A stretch of 64,000 bases of DNA from positions 184,302,053 through 184,366,052 of the forward strand of contig NC_068939.1 in NCBI RefSeq assembly GCF_016801865.2, in the 5' to 3' direction. Source of the DNA: Culex pipiens pallens (lineage: Eukaryota > Arthropoda > Insecta > Diptera > Culicidae). The notes under the pieces were generated by a model. The model saw only the letters and a list, made by a program, of their open reading frames with translations. It ran no database searches and was not told the DNA's origin. How positions within the stretch are numbered: the first letter of the stretch is position 1; each line of letters opens with the position of its first letter. Made by a program: the position numbers and the translations under genes. This document shows positions 25,179 to 35,400 of this stretch, piece by piece.

Positions 25179-25337
25179 ATATGTGAAAACACATTTTTAT
25201 ACATAACTTTTGAACTACTTATCGAAACTTCAATCTGTATAAAACTCGATCTATGGGACCCTAAACCAAGTCGAATGCAACAGGTTCGGGTCAAATCGGT
25301 TCAGCCAGTGCCGAGAAACATGAGCTAGTTTGTTGGT

Positions 25338-25408
25338 CACATACATACATACACACACACATACACACACACATACACACACACATACACACACACACAT
25401 ACACACAG
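25338..25408. repeat. ACAC/ACAT compound microsatellite
   Basis: Runs of (CA)n are interrupted by CATA steps. It lies between conserved parts of the interspersed repeat. The corresponding place in the 30350-30560 copy is short and non-expanded, so the tract has probably grown within the element. Confidence 0.9.
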
Positions 25409-25536
25409 ACATTTGTTCAGTTTTTGATTCTGTTCGATATGTATACATGAAGGTGGGTCTACGACGTTTTTATACAAAGTTTATTTTTAGAGCAGGATTA
25501 TAGCCTTACCTCAGTGAGGAAGGCAAAACGCAAGTA

Positions 25537-25954
25537 CAGTCGACTCTCTGGTTGTCAATATCCAAGGGACCGTCGAGGAAGAGAAGCATCAGTTTACAGA
25601 ACGATGCAAAATGAAAACTCGATTGAAATTTGTTTTTTCTTGCTGACCAGCTATAGGAGAGAATCATGGCAACGTCCAGCAAACAAAAACAAATAAATGT
25701 CAAACACCCTTCAAAGCTTCGTTTCTCAAAGAAAAATGTCTATGCAAGCCATGAGAAAGTAAAATTATTGACAACCGGAATAGATATTTAAAGCACATAG
25801 AATCCAAGGGACCGTCGAGGAAGAGATCCTGCAAGCAAGAGAAAATATCGAGGAATAAAGACAATCGAAGTATGCAGTTTGAAGGGACTGAAGAATTCAT
25901 CGGTACATGGAGCATTATTGATATCGAGAAGATCGACAGCCAGAGAGTCGACTG
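25537..25954. mobile_element. pogo/Tigger-like non-autonomous element with TA target duplication
   Basis: The left terminus CAGTCGACTCTCTGGTTGTC matches, inverted, the right terminus GACAGCCAGAGAGTCGACTG. TA dinucleotides flank both ends (25535-25536, 25955-25956). CAGT-type ends with TA duplication are usual for pogo/Tigger elements of the Tc1/mariner group. An internal direct repeat (ATCCAAGGGACCGTCGAGG and its AATCCAAGGGACC copy, at about 25559 and 25801) is visible. There is no transposase frame. Confidence 0.85.
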
Positions 25955-26042
25955 TACCATAAATTTGATTAAAAAAATTAACAATTTGGAGGTAAATTTG
26001 AGAAATTTACAGCAAGAGACCAACTTGACTTTATTTGTCCAT

Positions 26043-26644
26043 AAATAAAGGCAAGTCAGTTATGATATCAAGGTAGGCTTGAACATTTACAACACAGTTT
26101 CAACCTGGTTCAACTGTCATTTCCAGGTTTGTTTTGGTAGTTTTCTAAGTAAATAATTATAAAAAATGTTTATTTCAGATTTATTTGCATTAAATAATGT
26201 ATTTAATAAAGTTCCTGGATATGAAAATGAGATCTGCAACGACAACAGGAAATTAGAAATATATTACAGAGGCAAATTCTCAATAAGCCCTTGAAAATAA
26301 TTTAAAAAACTACGCTTATCGTTGGTGGAGTCTCTCCCAGAACCAGGATAAACCTTATTCATTCAAGAATAAATATAACTAATTTTATGGTTTAGATACT
26401 AGCCATAACGGTATGTATTTTATATTTTCTATCCGTAGTTGTACATTTCAAAAGAAAAAAGTCACTAAAGGTTTGGAGTATCTTGTTTTTAAAACTTCAA
26501 ATATTTCTTCAGAAATGAACAATTAATGATATTTTCAAGTTATACGTACTCTTAAAAACATAATCTGAAGATTTCAAATAATTTCGCAGCCATTTAAACG
26601 ATTTGCGAGACATTTCGAAATGAGGAACTGACTTGCCTTTATTT
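26043..26644. mobile_element. Inverted-repeat element with AAATAAAGGCAAGTCAGTT ends
   Basis: A 19-bp terminus at 26043-26061 is repeated exactly in reverse complement at 26626-26644. The roughly 565-bp interior is AT-rich with no coding frame. No target duplication is obvious, so the family is left open. Confidence 0.7.
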
Positions 26645-26859
26645 TGCATATGGGACAGCACGAAAGTCATATTTATTTTGGATTTTTCAGAACAAACACT
26701 ACTTTTTTATTCAATAGGCTCAAAGTACATGTAAAATTAAAACTTTTGTCAAGTTTATCTCAATTTTGACAAAAATACATATGGGACGGACTAGATTAGA
26801 GCGGCAGTATAGCATTACCTCAATTAGGAGAGGAAGGCAAATATGGCAATCTAAATATG

Positions 26860-27665
26860 TCTTATCCTTACAACGCGTTGCACTCCAGGCTGGTAAACTA
26901 CATGCTGAAAACCAGTTGGCATCTCGCATCATCTTCTGATAGAGGGACATTTGTGGCGGTTTTAATCCAGCTTGATGGTAACCACGAGTTGGCCACCGCC
27001 GAGGCGGTTGAAGTCGGTTTGCGATTTGTAGAAGACTTAGTCATCGTAACACCAGATTTTCGCAGACGTGTTGGAAGGTTGTTGGTTCGTCTGCTGGAAC
27101 GGCCTTATTTGGAAGCGTGAGAATGGGCAAGCGCTCCGGAACAGTGTCCAGTTGCTCTTCTGAGGATGAGGATTCATACTTGCCTTCCAAAACGACGGGG
27201 ACTTCGGATTCGATGATCGTTTCCGGATTTTCACAATCCGGCACAGAAACGGTTTCCTCCGGTTTCACTTTCACGACCACCTCAACATCCGGTATAGAAA
27301 CTTCAATGGCCTCGATTCCAGCAACCGTACTTGGTCGGGAAAACTCCGGCTCGGCTCCTTTTTCCCCAGCTGCATAGATGGTCCACTCCAACTTTTGTAA
27401 CAGTTTCCACCGGATCTTGATCCATCACTAGGTCCAGCATCAGCTCCATCGTTTGACCCGCATCGCCACTCAGCAGCATTTGGGTGTTGGCAAAGATTCT
27501 GATAGCGAGCCTCAAACTGACGGAAAAGCTGCCAGTGGCAATCCGGCAGCGAAGCGGTCCGGTGCGGGTCGGCTCCCGGCTTGGGTAGATTCGGGAGTTC
27601 TTTGTTATTTTTGGGGCGCGATTTGATCCGCGATTTAATCCGCGGAACGACCGAAACAATAACAA
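26860..27665 (-). other. Coding-like island of unknown identity, possibly a broken gene
   Basis: This stretch is GC-richer than its surroundings, and several minus-strand frames overlap and succeed each other. One at 27303-27665 includes a segment with MLLSGDAGQTMELMLDLVMD. One at 27041-27391 begins near MEWTIYAAGEKG and continues with an acidic, valine/glutamate-rich tail. A third frame near 26960-27030 reads FYKSQTDFNRLGGGQLVVTIK-like before a stop. Plus-strand frames (26857-27120 and 27117-27377) are also open. If it is a gene on the minus strand, frame changes near 27380 and 27045 would be needed, by introns or mutations; no clear splice pair is seen. I do not recognise the protein. Confidence 0.3.
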
Positions 27666-27903
27666 AACTGCAAAACAGTCACTGCAGAATTTTGACAGTT
27701 ATTTGGCTTCTAGAAAATCGATTAACCAAAGTCGACGAACACACTAAATCGAACTTGGCTGATTTCGTTTCCGCACTTTTTCATTTGATTTTTTCAGTTC
27801 GATCACGATTACACAAAAAAGTGCAAACTTTGGGTGGGAAAGGTAGGGAATGTGCGAAAATGAACCAAGTGTCAAGTGTGATTTTCAGTTACAGTAAAAA
27901 TAG

Positions 27904-28175
27904 GGTGCCGGGTCCGGTGGTGTAGCGGTTAGTGTGGTAGTCCTCACCCCAGTAAGTCCTGGGTTTAATCCCAGACGGACCCGGTGGCATTTTTCGAGAC
28001 GAGATTTGCATGATCACGCCTTCTATCGGATGGGGAAGTAAAACGTTGGTCCATTTGCTTAAAAGTGGTTTTGTGTGACTCATCACACATAACCTTCGGA
28101 CGCCTAGAAATGAGCAGAAACTTGCAAGAGAGACCACAGAAGACCCGGGGTCGTTAATGTGGATTGCTTTGTGTT
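27904..28175 (+). mobile_element. tRNA-derived SINE with 9-bp target duplication
   Basis: The 5' head is tRNA-like: GGGTCCG (about 27911-27917) can pair with CGGACCC (about 27976-27982) as a 7-bp acceptor-type stem, and CTGGGTTTAATCCCAG forms a T-arm. GTAGCGGTTAGTGTGG corresponds to the D-arm/A box. The body continues with GGATGGGGAAGTAAAACG and ends near CTTCGGACGCCTAG and beyond. TAAAAATAG flanks both sides (27895-27903, 28176-28184). The body text recurs at 29338-29630. Confidence 0.7.
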
Positions 28176-28254
28176 TAAAAATAGCGTCCAAAAGCCCTAT
28201 GTAAATTTGTATGCAAGTTGAACTGGAATTGGGTCCTAACATTTAGCTTAAATT

Positions 28255-29175
28255 TGTAATATTATTGTTAACAACGATAAAGCTTATATTTCTGAGTACA
28301 ATGGCCCTTTAAACGACCGCAATGGATTTAAAATTGATTTTAATTCAATTTAAAAAAAATAACTTCACTGCCCTTCTTGACAGCTAGTTTCAAGGGGACC
28401 ATATTGTGAAAGCAGACAAAAATCAAAATACGAGCGCAACCTGTCAAAGCTGTTGCGCCACAGGCTGATGTATACGCTAACGACAAACCACTACATTTTT
28501 GTTCGGCGCAACAGATTTTTTCGCGCAACAGAAGTGTTGCGCACTTCGGTTTGGTGGTGCGCGGATAATAGTTGATCCATCGAAAAAAAATTGTATTGTA
28601 TTTTTTTTTGCATTAAAATGAAAAAATGTAATCAGAAATGGTTTTGAATCGTGTTATTTACCGTTGAAAAAAATGACATAGGGCTTTAGTACCTAATTCC
28701 GCGTTGATTTGGCAGTCAACTTGGTTTGTTTTCAATATTCTCCAAAAAGTTAGCAGAAAACTCAAGGCATTCTTTGACAACAGCCGAAAATTTGTTCTGC
28801 GTCTGTCATGCGTTCATCTTTCTGTGGTCATATCAGCGCGCGTGAACTATAATTATTGACGTTCGCGATTATATTGTTGTTTACAACGATAAAGCTTATT
28901 TTTCTGAGTACAATGACCCTTTGTACGACCGCAAAAGAGACAAAATGGATTTTAAAATCATAAAAAAAAATAATTCGTGGCCCTTCTTGACAGAAAAGTT
29001 TCTACTTGAAAGCTCGTTCCAAGGGGACCATAGTTGATCCTTCGAAAAAATGTTGTCTTATCAAATTATTTTTTGTTTGCATTAAAATAAAATAAAAAAG
29101 GGATCAGAAATGGTTTTTAATCGTGTTTTTTACCGGTGTACATAAAAATTGAGATATGGCGTTAGGACCCTATTG
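28255..29175. repeat. Two direct copies of a roughly 300-bp repeat block, the first with an extra 160 bp
   Basis: Copy 1 (28255-28690) and copy 2 (28865-29175) share ACAACGATAAAGCTTAT, TTTCTGAGTACAATG, AAGGGGACCATA, GTTGATCC, and AATCAGAAATGGTTTT followed by AATCGTGTT. Copy 1 has about 160 bp (28405-28568, with repeated TTGCGC motifs) between AAGGGGACCATA and GTTGATCC that copy 2 lacks. The outermost text (GGGTCCTAAC at 28231, GTTAGGACCC at 29161) is inverted. A reversed piece (GTACTCAGAAAAATAAGCTT) also lies at 29692. Confidence 0.7.
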
Positions 29176-29202
29176 ACAAGACAACATCTAGACTTTTTTA
29201 GT

Positions 29203-29320
29203 TTAGGTCCTATAAACAAATGTGAACATTGAGTGTATCCCGCTTACTTCGATGGGCATTGACATAAGGTGTGGAAGGGTACTCATACACTCAATATTTA
29301 TATTTGTTTATAGGACCTAA
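29203..29320. mobile_element. Short palindromic MITE with TTAGGTCCTATAAAC ends
   Basis: The termini TTAGGTCCTATAAACAAAT and ATTTGTTTATAGGACCTAA are inverted, and the similarity extends to about 35 bp (AACATTGAGTGTAT / ATACACTCAATATT). Total length is about 118 bp, so most of it is hairpin. The same terminal text, AAGGTCCTATAAACA, appears at 50535. Confidence 0.8.
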
Positions 29321-29337
29321 TAAAATAATCGAGACAC

Positions 29338-29631
29338 TTTTTCAATGGATCGAACGAGCAGTCAAGTTGGACCTTTTCCCATCAGCTCCAACCTTCCATT
29401 GGATGAGGAAGTAAACCGTCGGTCCCGGCCATGGTTGTTTTTAGGCCGTTAAGTCATTCCAGGTGCCTCCCTGCTATAAAGACAAACAATACTCTAAACT
29501 AAGCCTGCTCCGGTGGAATCGCTGGCGGCGGTTGGACTTTGCAATCAGTTCGAACCTTGGGGTGGAAGGTTCCTTGGAGTAGAAAGAGGTTTGTGTGCTC
29601 TCCCCATTTAAGCCTTCGGACTCCTACACAG
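29338..29631 (+). mobile_element. SINE-body relative, head not clear
   Basis: GGATGAGGAAGTAAACCGTC then GGTCCCGGCC, and the end CCTTCGGACTCCTA, match the body and end of the SINE at 27904-28175. The tRNA-like 5' head is absent or too diverged to see. A MITE-type end (ACACAGTGAAAAATAATG) follows directly at 29630. Confidence 0.5.
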
Positions 29632-30329
29632 TGAAAAATAATGTAAAATTGGAAGGTCTAAGTTTGGAAGTTTCAATATTACCTCTGACTCGGTACTCAG
29701 AAAAATAAGCTTTGTCGTTGTGAACAATCAGGAGTTGGATACACGTTTTGTACAATCTTACATTGGCCCATTTCCATTGTTTTACTTGATATAACGTGGC
29801 ATTTTTAAGGATTAGTTCCACCTACCCCCTAACATATCGTCAAAAATCGGAAGAAGACGATTTTGACGAAAAAATCCGTTCTCTGCGTTACGTAATAAAA
29901 AAATGTTCCCCTAATAGTTTGTTTTGCTACGCACTTGATTTTGATTAAATAGTAGTCATTTTGGGGTACAGCTCTGTTCGTCGATCATCGATTGTCATTC
30001 CACGATTTTTTCTTTGGATCACCCTGTGCATCCGACTTTGAAAACCAAAACAAAACCAGAAAAAAAAAACAAGTGAGGTTACGTTATTCTTTCTCAACAG
30101 ATTTAAGTGCTCATAACTTTGGATAGGTAAGTCCGATCACTTTTTTTTTCAGTCCATGGTAAAAGTCTTCTCATTCGCTTTCTAAAAATATATAATATGT
30201 GATGGTTTCATGAAAAAACCACCCTTTTTACCATAATTTTAATTTTATATGAAACAGTTTTTTTAACATAACTTTTTAAATACATGATAAAACTGCATGA
30301 ATTTAAATAGCAAGTTAGGAAACGTTAAG

Positions 30330-30560
30330 ACGGATCGATTAAAACCATTCCGGCCAAAATCGGTTGAGCCTGTGACGAGATATTCCAGTGACATTGATTT
30401 GGTACACATGTCTACATACAGCCAAACACACAGACATTTGCTCAGCTCGTGATTCTGAGTCGATATGTACAAATGAAGGTAGGTCTAGGAGGCCTAATTA
30501 AAAAGTTCATTTTTCGAGTGATTTTATAGCCTTTCCTCAGTAAGGTGAGGAAGGCAAAAA
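30330..30560 (+). repeat. Second copy of the 25.2-25.5 kb interspersed module
   Basis: In order it has AATCGGTTGAGCCTGTGACG, CACACAGACATTTGCTCAG, GTCGATATGTACAAATGAAG and TTATAGCC, and ends with a GC-rich hairpin-like GCCTTTCCTCAGTAAGG/GAGGAAGGC. The module at 25284-25524 has the same order. A third terminal fragment lies at 26812-26840. Class unknown. Confidence 0.7.
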
Positions 30561-32984
30561 CGAAAAATTGTTTTTTTTTTCTCAAAACCGAACTTACAGT
30601 GGTTATAATTCGAAAACGGTACTATGTAAGATGCTTTTCGATTGCAAACTTGAATTAACATCTTAAAAAATTGTAAATCTTTTATTTTTGCCTGAAATTC
30701 AATTTTTCAAAATTTATTATTGTTTCAAAACATTAAAACTCAGTGTCAAAATTTCTGCCCATAAATTTCTATGGCTCAAAAGATGCCTTTTTTCGTTTAT
30801 CTTAGGTATCGGACCTACATCTTTGGAGATCACAAAATTTCTTCACAAGATAAAGATTTTCGCATATTTTACTACCATTTTGGTTTGGATAGCTGTCAAA
30901 GTTTTAGCAGAATAAAAAAATATCATAAAATATAATTTTAAAATAATGTTTGATGAAAAATCCAAATCGAAAATTTAACACTGGAACGCCCAACGCATGT
31001 CCAACTCGCTGGTTCTCGGGCTCTACTCAACCAATCGGGACGATTCTTGTTTCCAGTGATTTGTAAGAATGTCTAGATGATCCTAAAATTGCAGAACTTG
31101 ATTTGAACAAATCTGTAATTTCTGCGACCGAGAACATCGTTTTACCTTTTTTTTTAAAATGACTGCCTCCGCGGAATTTTTGGCTTTTTTTTTTTACACG
31201 CGAAAAAAAAGTTGGAACGATGTTTTTGATCGCAAAAATTACAGATTTGATCAAATTAATTTCTTGAAAGTTCTAGAATCATGAGTTTGGTATTATTTTA
31301 TGAAAAAACAGAAGTGTAACAAAAGTCTTAAATTTTAGACAAAGTTTCATCGAAATAAAAAAAAAGATTTTCGAAATCGCAGAGATTTTTTCAATTTAAT
31401 TGGGCTAAAGCTGGTATATTCTGATAATTAATTTTAATAATGAATTTTAACTATAATCATAAAGCATTTTGTAGGGGCTCAAAATTTCATGTATGATTTG
31501 TATTAAAAACATATCGATTGTCTTTTTATTCTTACTACACTACCCACCAAGTTTGATCCTTTGCAAACTGTACTTTGCAATAATGCACCAAACTAAAATA
31601 ACTTTTGATTGGTTGGGAAAATCGATTTTCCTTCGCGCACGATTTTCTCTCACTCTCCATACCTTTTTCAATCTTTTCTCACCCTTCCTTAGAGCTTGAA
31701 GCGCAAAAGAACAGCCAAACATAACACACAGCTTTTCGCGCGCCCGCCAGCTTTCGTGAGAAATGTTTGCAAAATTGAAAGTAAAAGTTTAATATCGAAA
31801 ACGTGACGCGTTTGAAGAGGCACCCAAAGCCAGTGTCGATTTTTTGCACCTTTTTCTGAGTGTTTGCCCCCTCCCAACAATGATACCGAATTTGAGTTGT
31901 TCTTCTGTTTTTTTCTTTTTCTTCGACAATGATGAAGTTTGATGATGATGATGATGCTGCGGTGTGGTTCGAATAGTGTGTAGGCGCGGCCTCGGCCTCT
32001 GACTTGGTTGAGTTCAACTACTACTCCGTGTCGTGTCCTCCCGCTCTGTATTCATGAACGGTTCGAGTTGTACCGACATCGTCGTCTTCTGATCAAAGCA
32101 AAGTGGTTTTTGCTGCTTCCTACGAAGACTGAAGCTCGGTGTTTGTCGCTGATTTTTATGGAGGTGTGTGAGCTCTATCGAAGAGACAACACTTTTTTTC
32201 TGAAGAAGGCACGCAAAAACAGGCAGGGATATATCGGCAAGAGTTGATTAGGTTTTGATAACTTTTGCTGCATTAAACTTAGTTTTATGAGGATGGGGAT
32301 TTTTGTTTGATTTTGATTCTCTTTTTTGCTTTAGGTTTCCGGTGCAGTACGCGAAGCGTAAACTTTATTTCTTGCCACCTTCATGAAAATTTTGATTAAG
32401 TTTCGAGAGTTCTTGAGGTTTCATTGTCCACCGACATAAACTGTCTGAATTATTAGCCTCTCTTGAAGAGTCACACTCCCGGCCAGAAGTATCGCGTTTC
32501 GTTTAATTTATATTCCGTCCTGCACGAGAGACCCCCTCACCTTTTCCCTCGGCCAAGTTTCTAATTGAATAAATTGTTGGACGTTTCCTGTCCCTTCTTC
32601 CAGATGAGTGGCAGCCGATCCCGGTCACGCCTCTGTCATTCTTCCCGTGCGGTCCCGTCCGAGCCCACTTCTCGGAATATACGCGCAAAAACACACCGGA
32701 CATCACGATACACGATTAGATTAAATCAAATTCCTACACTTTCACCACCAGCAACCGGCAGCAGCGTGGGGGACCCCTTCTGTTTATGTTCTGGTGACCA
32801 CAATGGGCAAAACTGGCAGTGGAATGGTGAAACTAGTAGGGTGATACGAGTGGTATTGGGACTATGTCTAGTAATATATTTAATTAGAGTTTGAATGTGG
32901 AAGCCTGCCAATACAATTTGAAAAATCATTTTGATGAGCTTAGTCTAAAACAACATAAAGATTTGGCCTATTTATCATCACCAG
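30561..32984. other. AT-rich segment, then a low-repeat island
   Basis: 30561-31500 is AT-rich with nothing recognised. From about 31500 to 32900 the sequence is more balanced and mostly repeat-free, with a GATGATGATGATGATG run (31939-31954). Frames of 60-112 residues on both strands have no domain. Confidence 0.4.
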
Positions 32985-34020
32985 AAATAACAGTGCTGAA
33001 AAGTTCATTAAAGCACTCACTTGTGTCAAAATGCAATACTTTTTGACTCTGTTTTGGTTTAGAGTTGACTAAACACACAGACGCAAAAATAATGCGGGTT
33101 TGTTTTTAGAATTGCAAAAAAAAATTATTTGCGTCTCATTGCAAAACTCGATTTTTTCAGCACTCATCGTATTATACCAAAGAGGTTCTGCCGCGGTGAA
33201 AAACATTTTTTGCCTTAAATACTATTTTTGTAATGCTAACAAGACTTAAATTTAAATAAAAAACTCGTTTCTAAATGAACTATTTAATCGATATTTTTAT
33301 ATTTTCTCATCTCTTTAAAATAGTATTTGGCATCTCACTAGTTGCAAAAAAGATTTTTTTGCAATTCCGTCGTGAAACTACTTACTTTTCCTGTCATTCT
33401 TGAACGACGAAATAGCCTTCTTTTCTGTACAAAAAATAACAGAATCGAATCTACTTTTCAGCACTGAAATGGGTGCTAAAAAGTTGAACTTTTCAGCACT
33501 TGTTTCGAAAAGTAACACTTTTCAACATTTTTTTGATTTAAACGATTTATTGACAAAATACATGAAAATTCGACTTAAAATTTCACTCAATGGGTGTTTT
33601 TAAAAATTGCAAAAAATGTTGAATGGAACTCGTTGCAAAACTTGATTTTTTCAGAACTCGTCGTATTTATCCAACTCGGTGAACCTCGTTGGATAAATGT
33701 ACGACTCGTGCTGAAAAAATCCTCTTTTTGCAACTTGTTGCATTAACTACTATTTTCAGCACGAGTCGTACATTTATTCAACGAGGTTCAACGAGTTGAA
33801 AAAAAAACGAAGAGTTCTCAAAAATCAAATTTTGCCACGAGTTCCAAACAACATTTTTTTGCAATTCCGAAAACACCCTTTAAATGGAACTTTAATTTTA
33901 CTGGCCTGTGCTAGGTCAGTTCCCCGTTCAATTAAAACATTATTGAAAAGTATTTATTTTCGATACAAGTGCTGAAAAGTACAACTTTTCAGCCCCCATT
34001 TCTGTTTTATTTTGTTGAGA
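32985..34020. repeat. Cluster of diverged palindromic repeats built on CAGCACT(TTTCAG)
   Basis: Motifs GTGCTGAAAAGT and ACTTTTCAGCACT recur in both orientations (for example 32993, 33457, 33493, 33969). TTGCAAAACTCGATTTTTTCAG and its reverse recur near 33140, 33635 and 33720-33760, together with CGACTCGT and ACGAGGTTCA/GTGAACCTCG. At 33625-33800 two such blocks face each other. The picture is of overlapping old inverted-repeat elements; boundaries cannot be fixed. Confidence 0.55.
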
Positions 34021-35400
34021 AAAGTAGGCCGTTTCGACGTTCTAGAATAACAGGAAAAGTAAGTATTTTCACGATGGAATCGCAAAACAATATGTTTAAG
34101 CATTGTTTAGTGTCTAAAAGTTTAAAAGGCCTTAAATCGATTTGTGTTATTTTTTGGTTTTAGAAATTTTGCTTTTTGGATCATTTCTGATTCAAACCTG
34201 CTAAGTTTAGTTTATATTGCAATTTTATAATTATTGCATCTTATCTGTGTGTTATGTTTGTGAATCGGAATTATGAGGCGAAATTTGAAATTATTATTTT
34301 TTTCAGTGAAAGAAGTCATACCGACAACATTGTTGATTGTGAAACGTTCAAAAAATTAATTTAACAAAACCATGCTCAACCTATAATCTTTCAGTTATTA
34401 TTGAAGATTGGACAAAACAGAATATTCCATTCGAACTAAAAAAAAAAAAATAATGTGAAATTTCCTCAACGTTTAAAAAAAACTGATTTAAATAATCACA
34501 ACTTTTATTCAAAAGACTTGAATCGATTTTTTTGGCCTTTTTAAAATGTAAGTCACTATTTGAAAAATCTGAATATATCTTTTTAAAAGGTTGTTAAAAT
34601 TTCACATGAGTTTCACATTTTAACATTATAAATTGTGGGCCGAATGGGTAGCAATTGGAAAAATGCATTTTCATAATTTTAATTCTTTGCAAGGCCATCT
34701 CAGCTACCAAATCAACAAGTTCAAAAAATGTGAATAATTTTCTCAACTTTTCAAACATATATTATTTTAGAGATGGACGAGGATGGACGCAATTTTTTTA
34801 TATTAAAAAAAAACATTCATTTCTGAAAACGTTAGCCCAAAAATGGCTTTAACTCGAAAATGGTGGTTACATCTGAAAATGATTATTGGTTTTTTTTTTG
34901 GTGGAAATTTCGATACTTTCCAAAAATTACATTTATTTGTAGATATAGTTTTCGAAGTTTCTGTCATACATATTAAAAAAATGAAGCGTGTTGAGTGTGT
35001 CGAAATCGTTTTTTGTGATAAAAAGTTAATTAAAATATGTCTAATTATTTTAGCTTATTTGAACTCAAGGAATCGAGTATATTTAAATATTGTTTTATCT
35101 CTTAATAAAAAGAATTATATTTATCGAAGCAGTTGCTTTGTATCAAAAAGTGGTCAAAAACTTGTTGCATTCTTAAAAAATACACTTAAAGAAAAATAAT
35201 CCCTTTTTATATGAGATTCTTTAATTCAAAGATAAAAATTTAAATTTTAATTGAATTGATGATTCTCAAATTTATAGATTTAAGCGAGGTTGGGTTGTAC
35301 AGAAATATTTAGAACTTTGTTAATAATTATTATTGTCAATTCATTATTCTGAAATTTTTTTGATAGGTCAGATATTGGTCTGCTTTCTTTGTAGTATATG
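34021..35400. other. AT-rich gene-free stretch
   Basis: A 118-residue plus-strand frame (34843-35199) is lysine- and leucine-rich and crosses a repeat fragment (GTATCAAAAAGTGGTC at about 35139, also at 12241), so I do not treat it as a gene. Nothing else is recognised. Confidence 0.5.

Larger units (their letters stand above)
24284..25524. mobile_element. Composite repeat bounded by GCCTTCCTCACT / AGTGAGGAAGGC
   Basis: The left boundary GCCTTCCTCACT (24284-24295) is the reverse complement of the right boundary AGTGAGGAAGGC (25513-25524). Inside lie a five-copy 164-bp array, a text reading AAATCGGTTCAGCCAGTGCC, a CA/ACAT microsatellite, and then GTTCGATATGTATACATGAA and GGTGGGTCTACGACG. The same right-hand module, from AATCGGTTGAGCC to GAGGAAGGC, recurs at 30350-30560, and its end recurs at 26812-26840. 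This looks like one abundant interspersed family; its class is uncertain. Confidence 0.55.

Noticed and set aside
27904..27985. A possible functional tRNA gene
   Set aside because: The acceptor-type stem and T-arm are good, but the anticodon arm is poor and the sequence continues into a SINE body with a target duplication.
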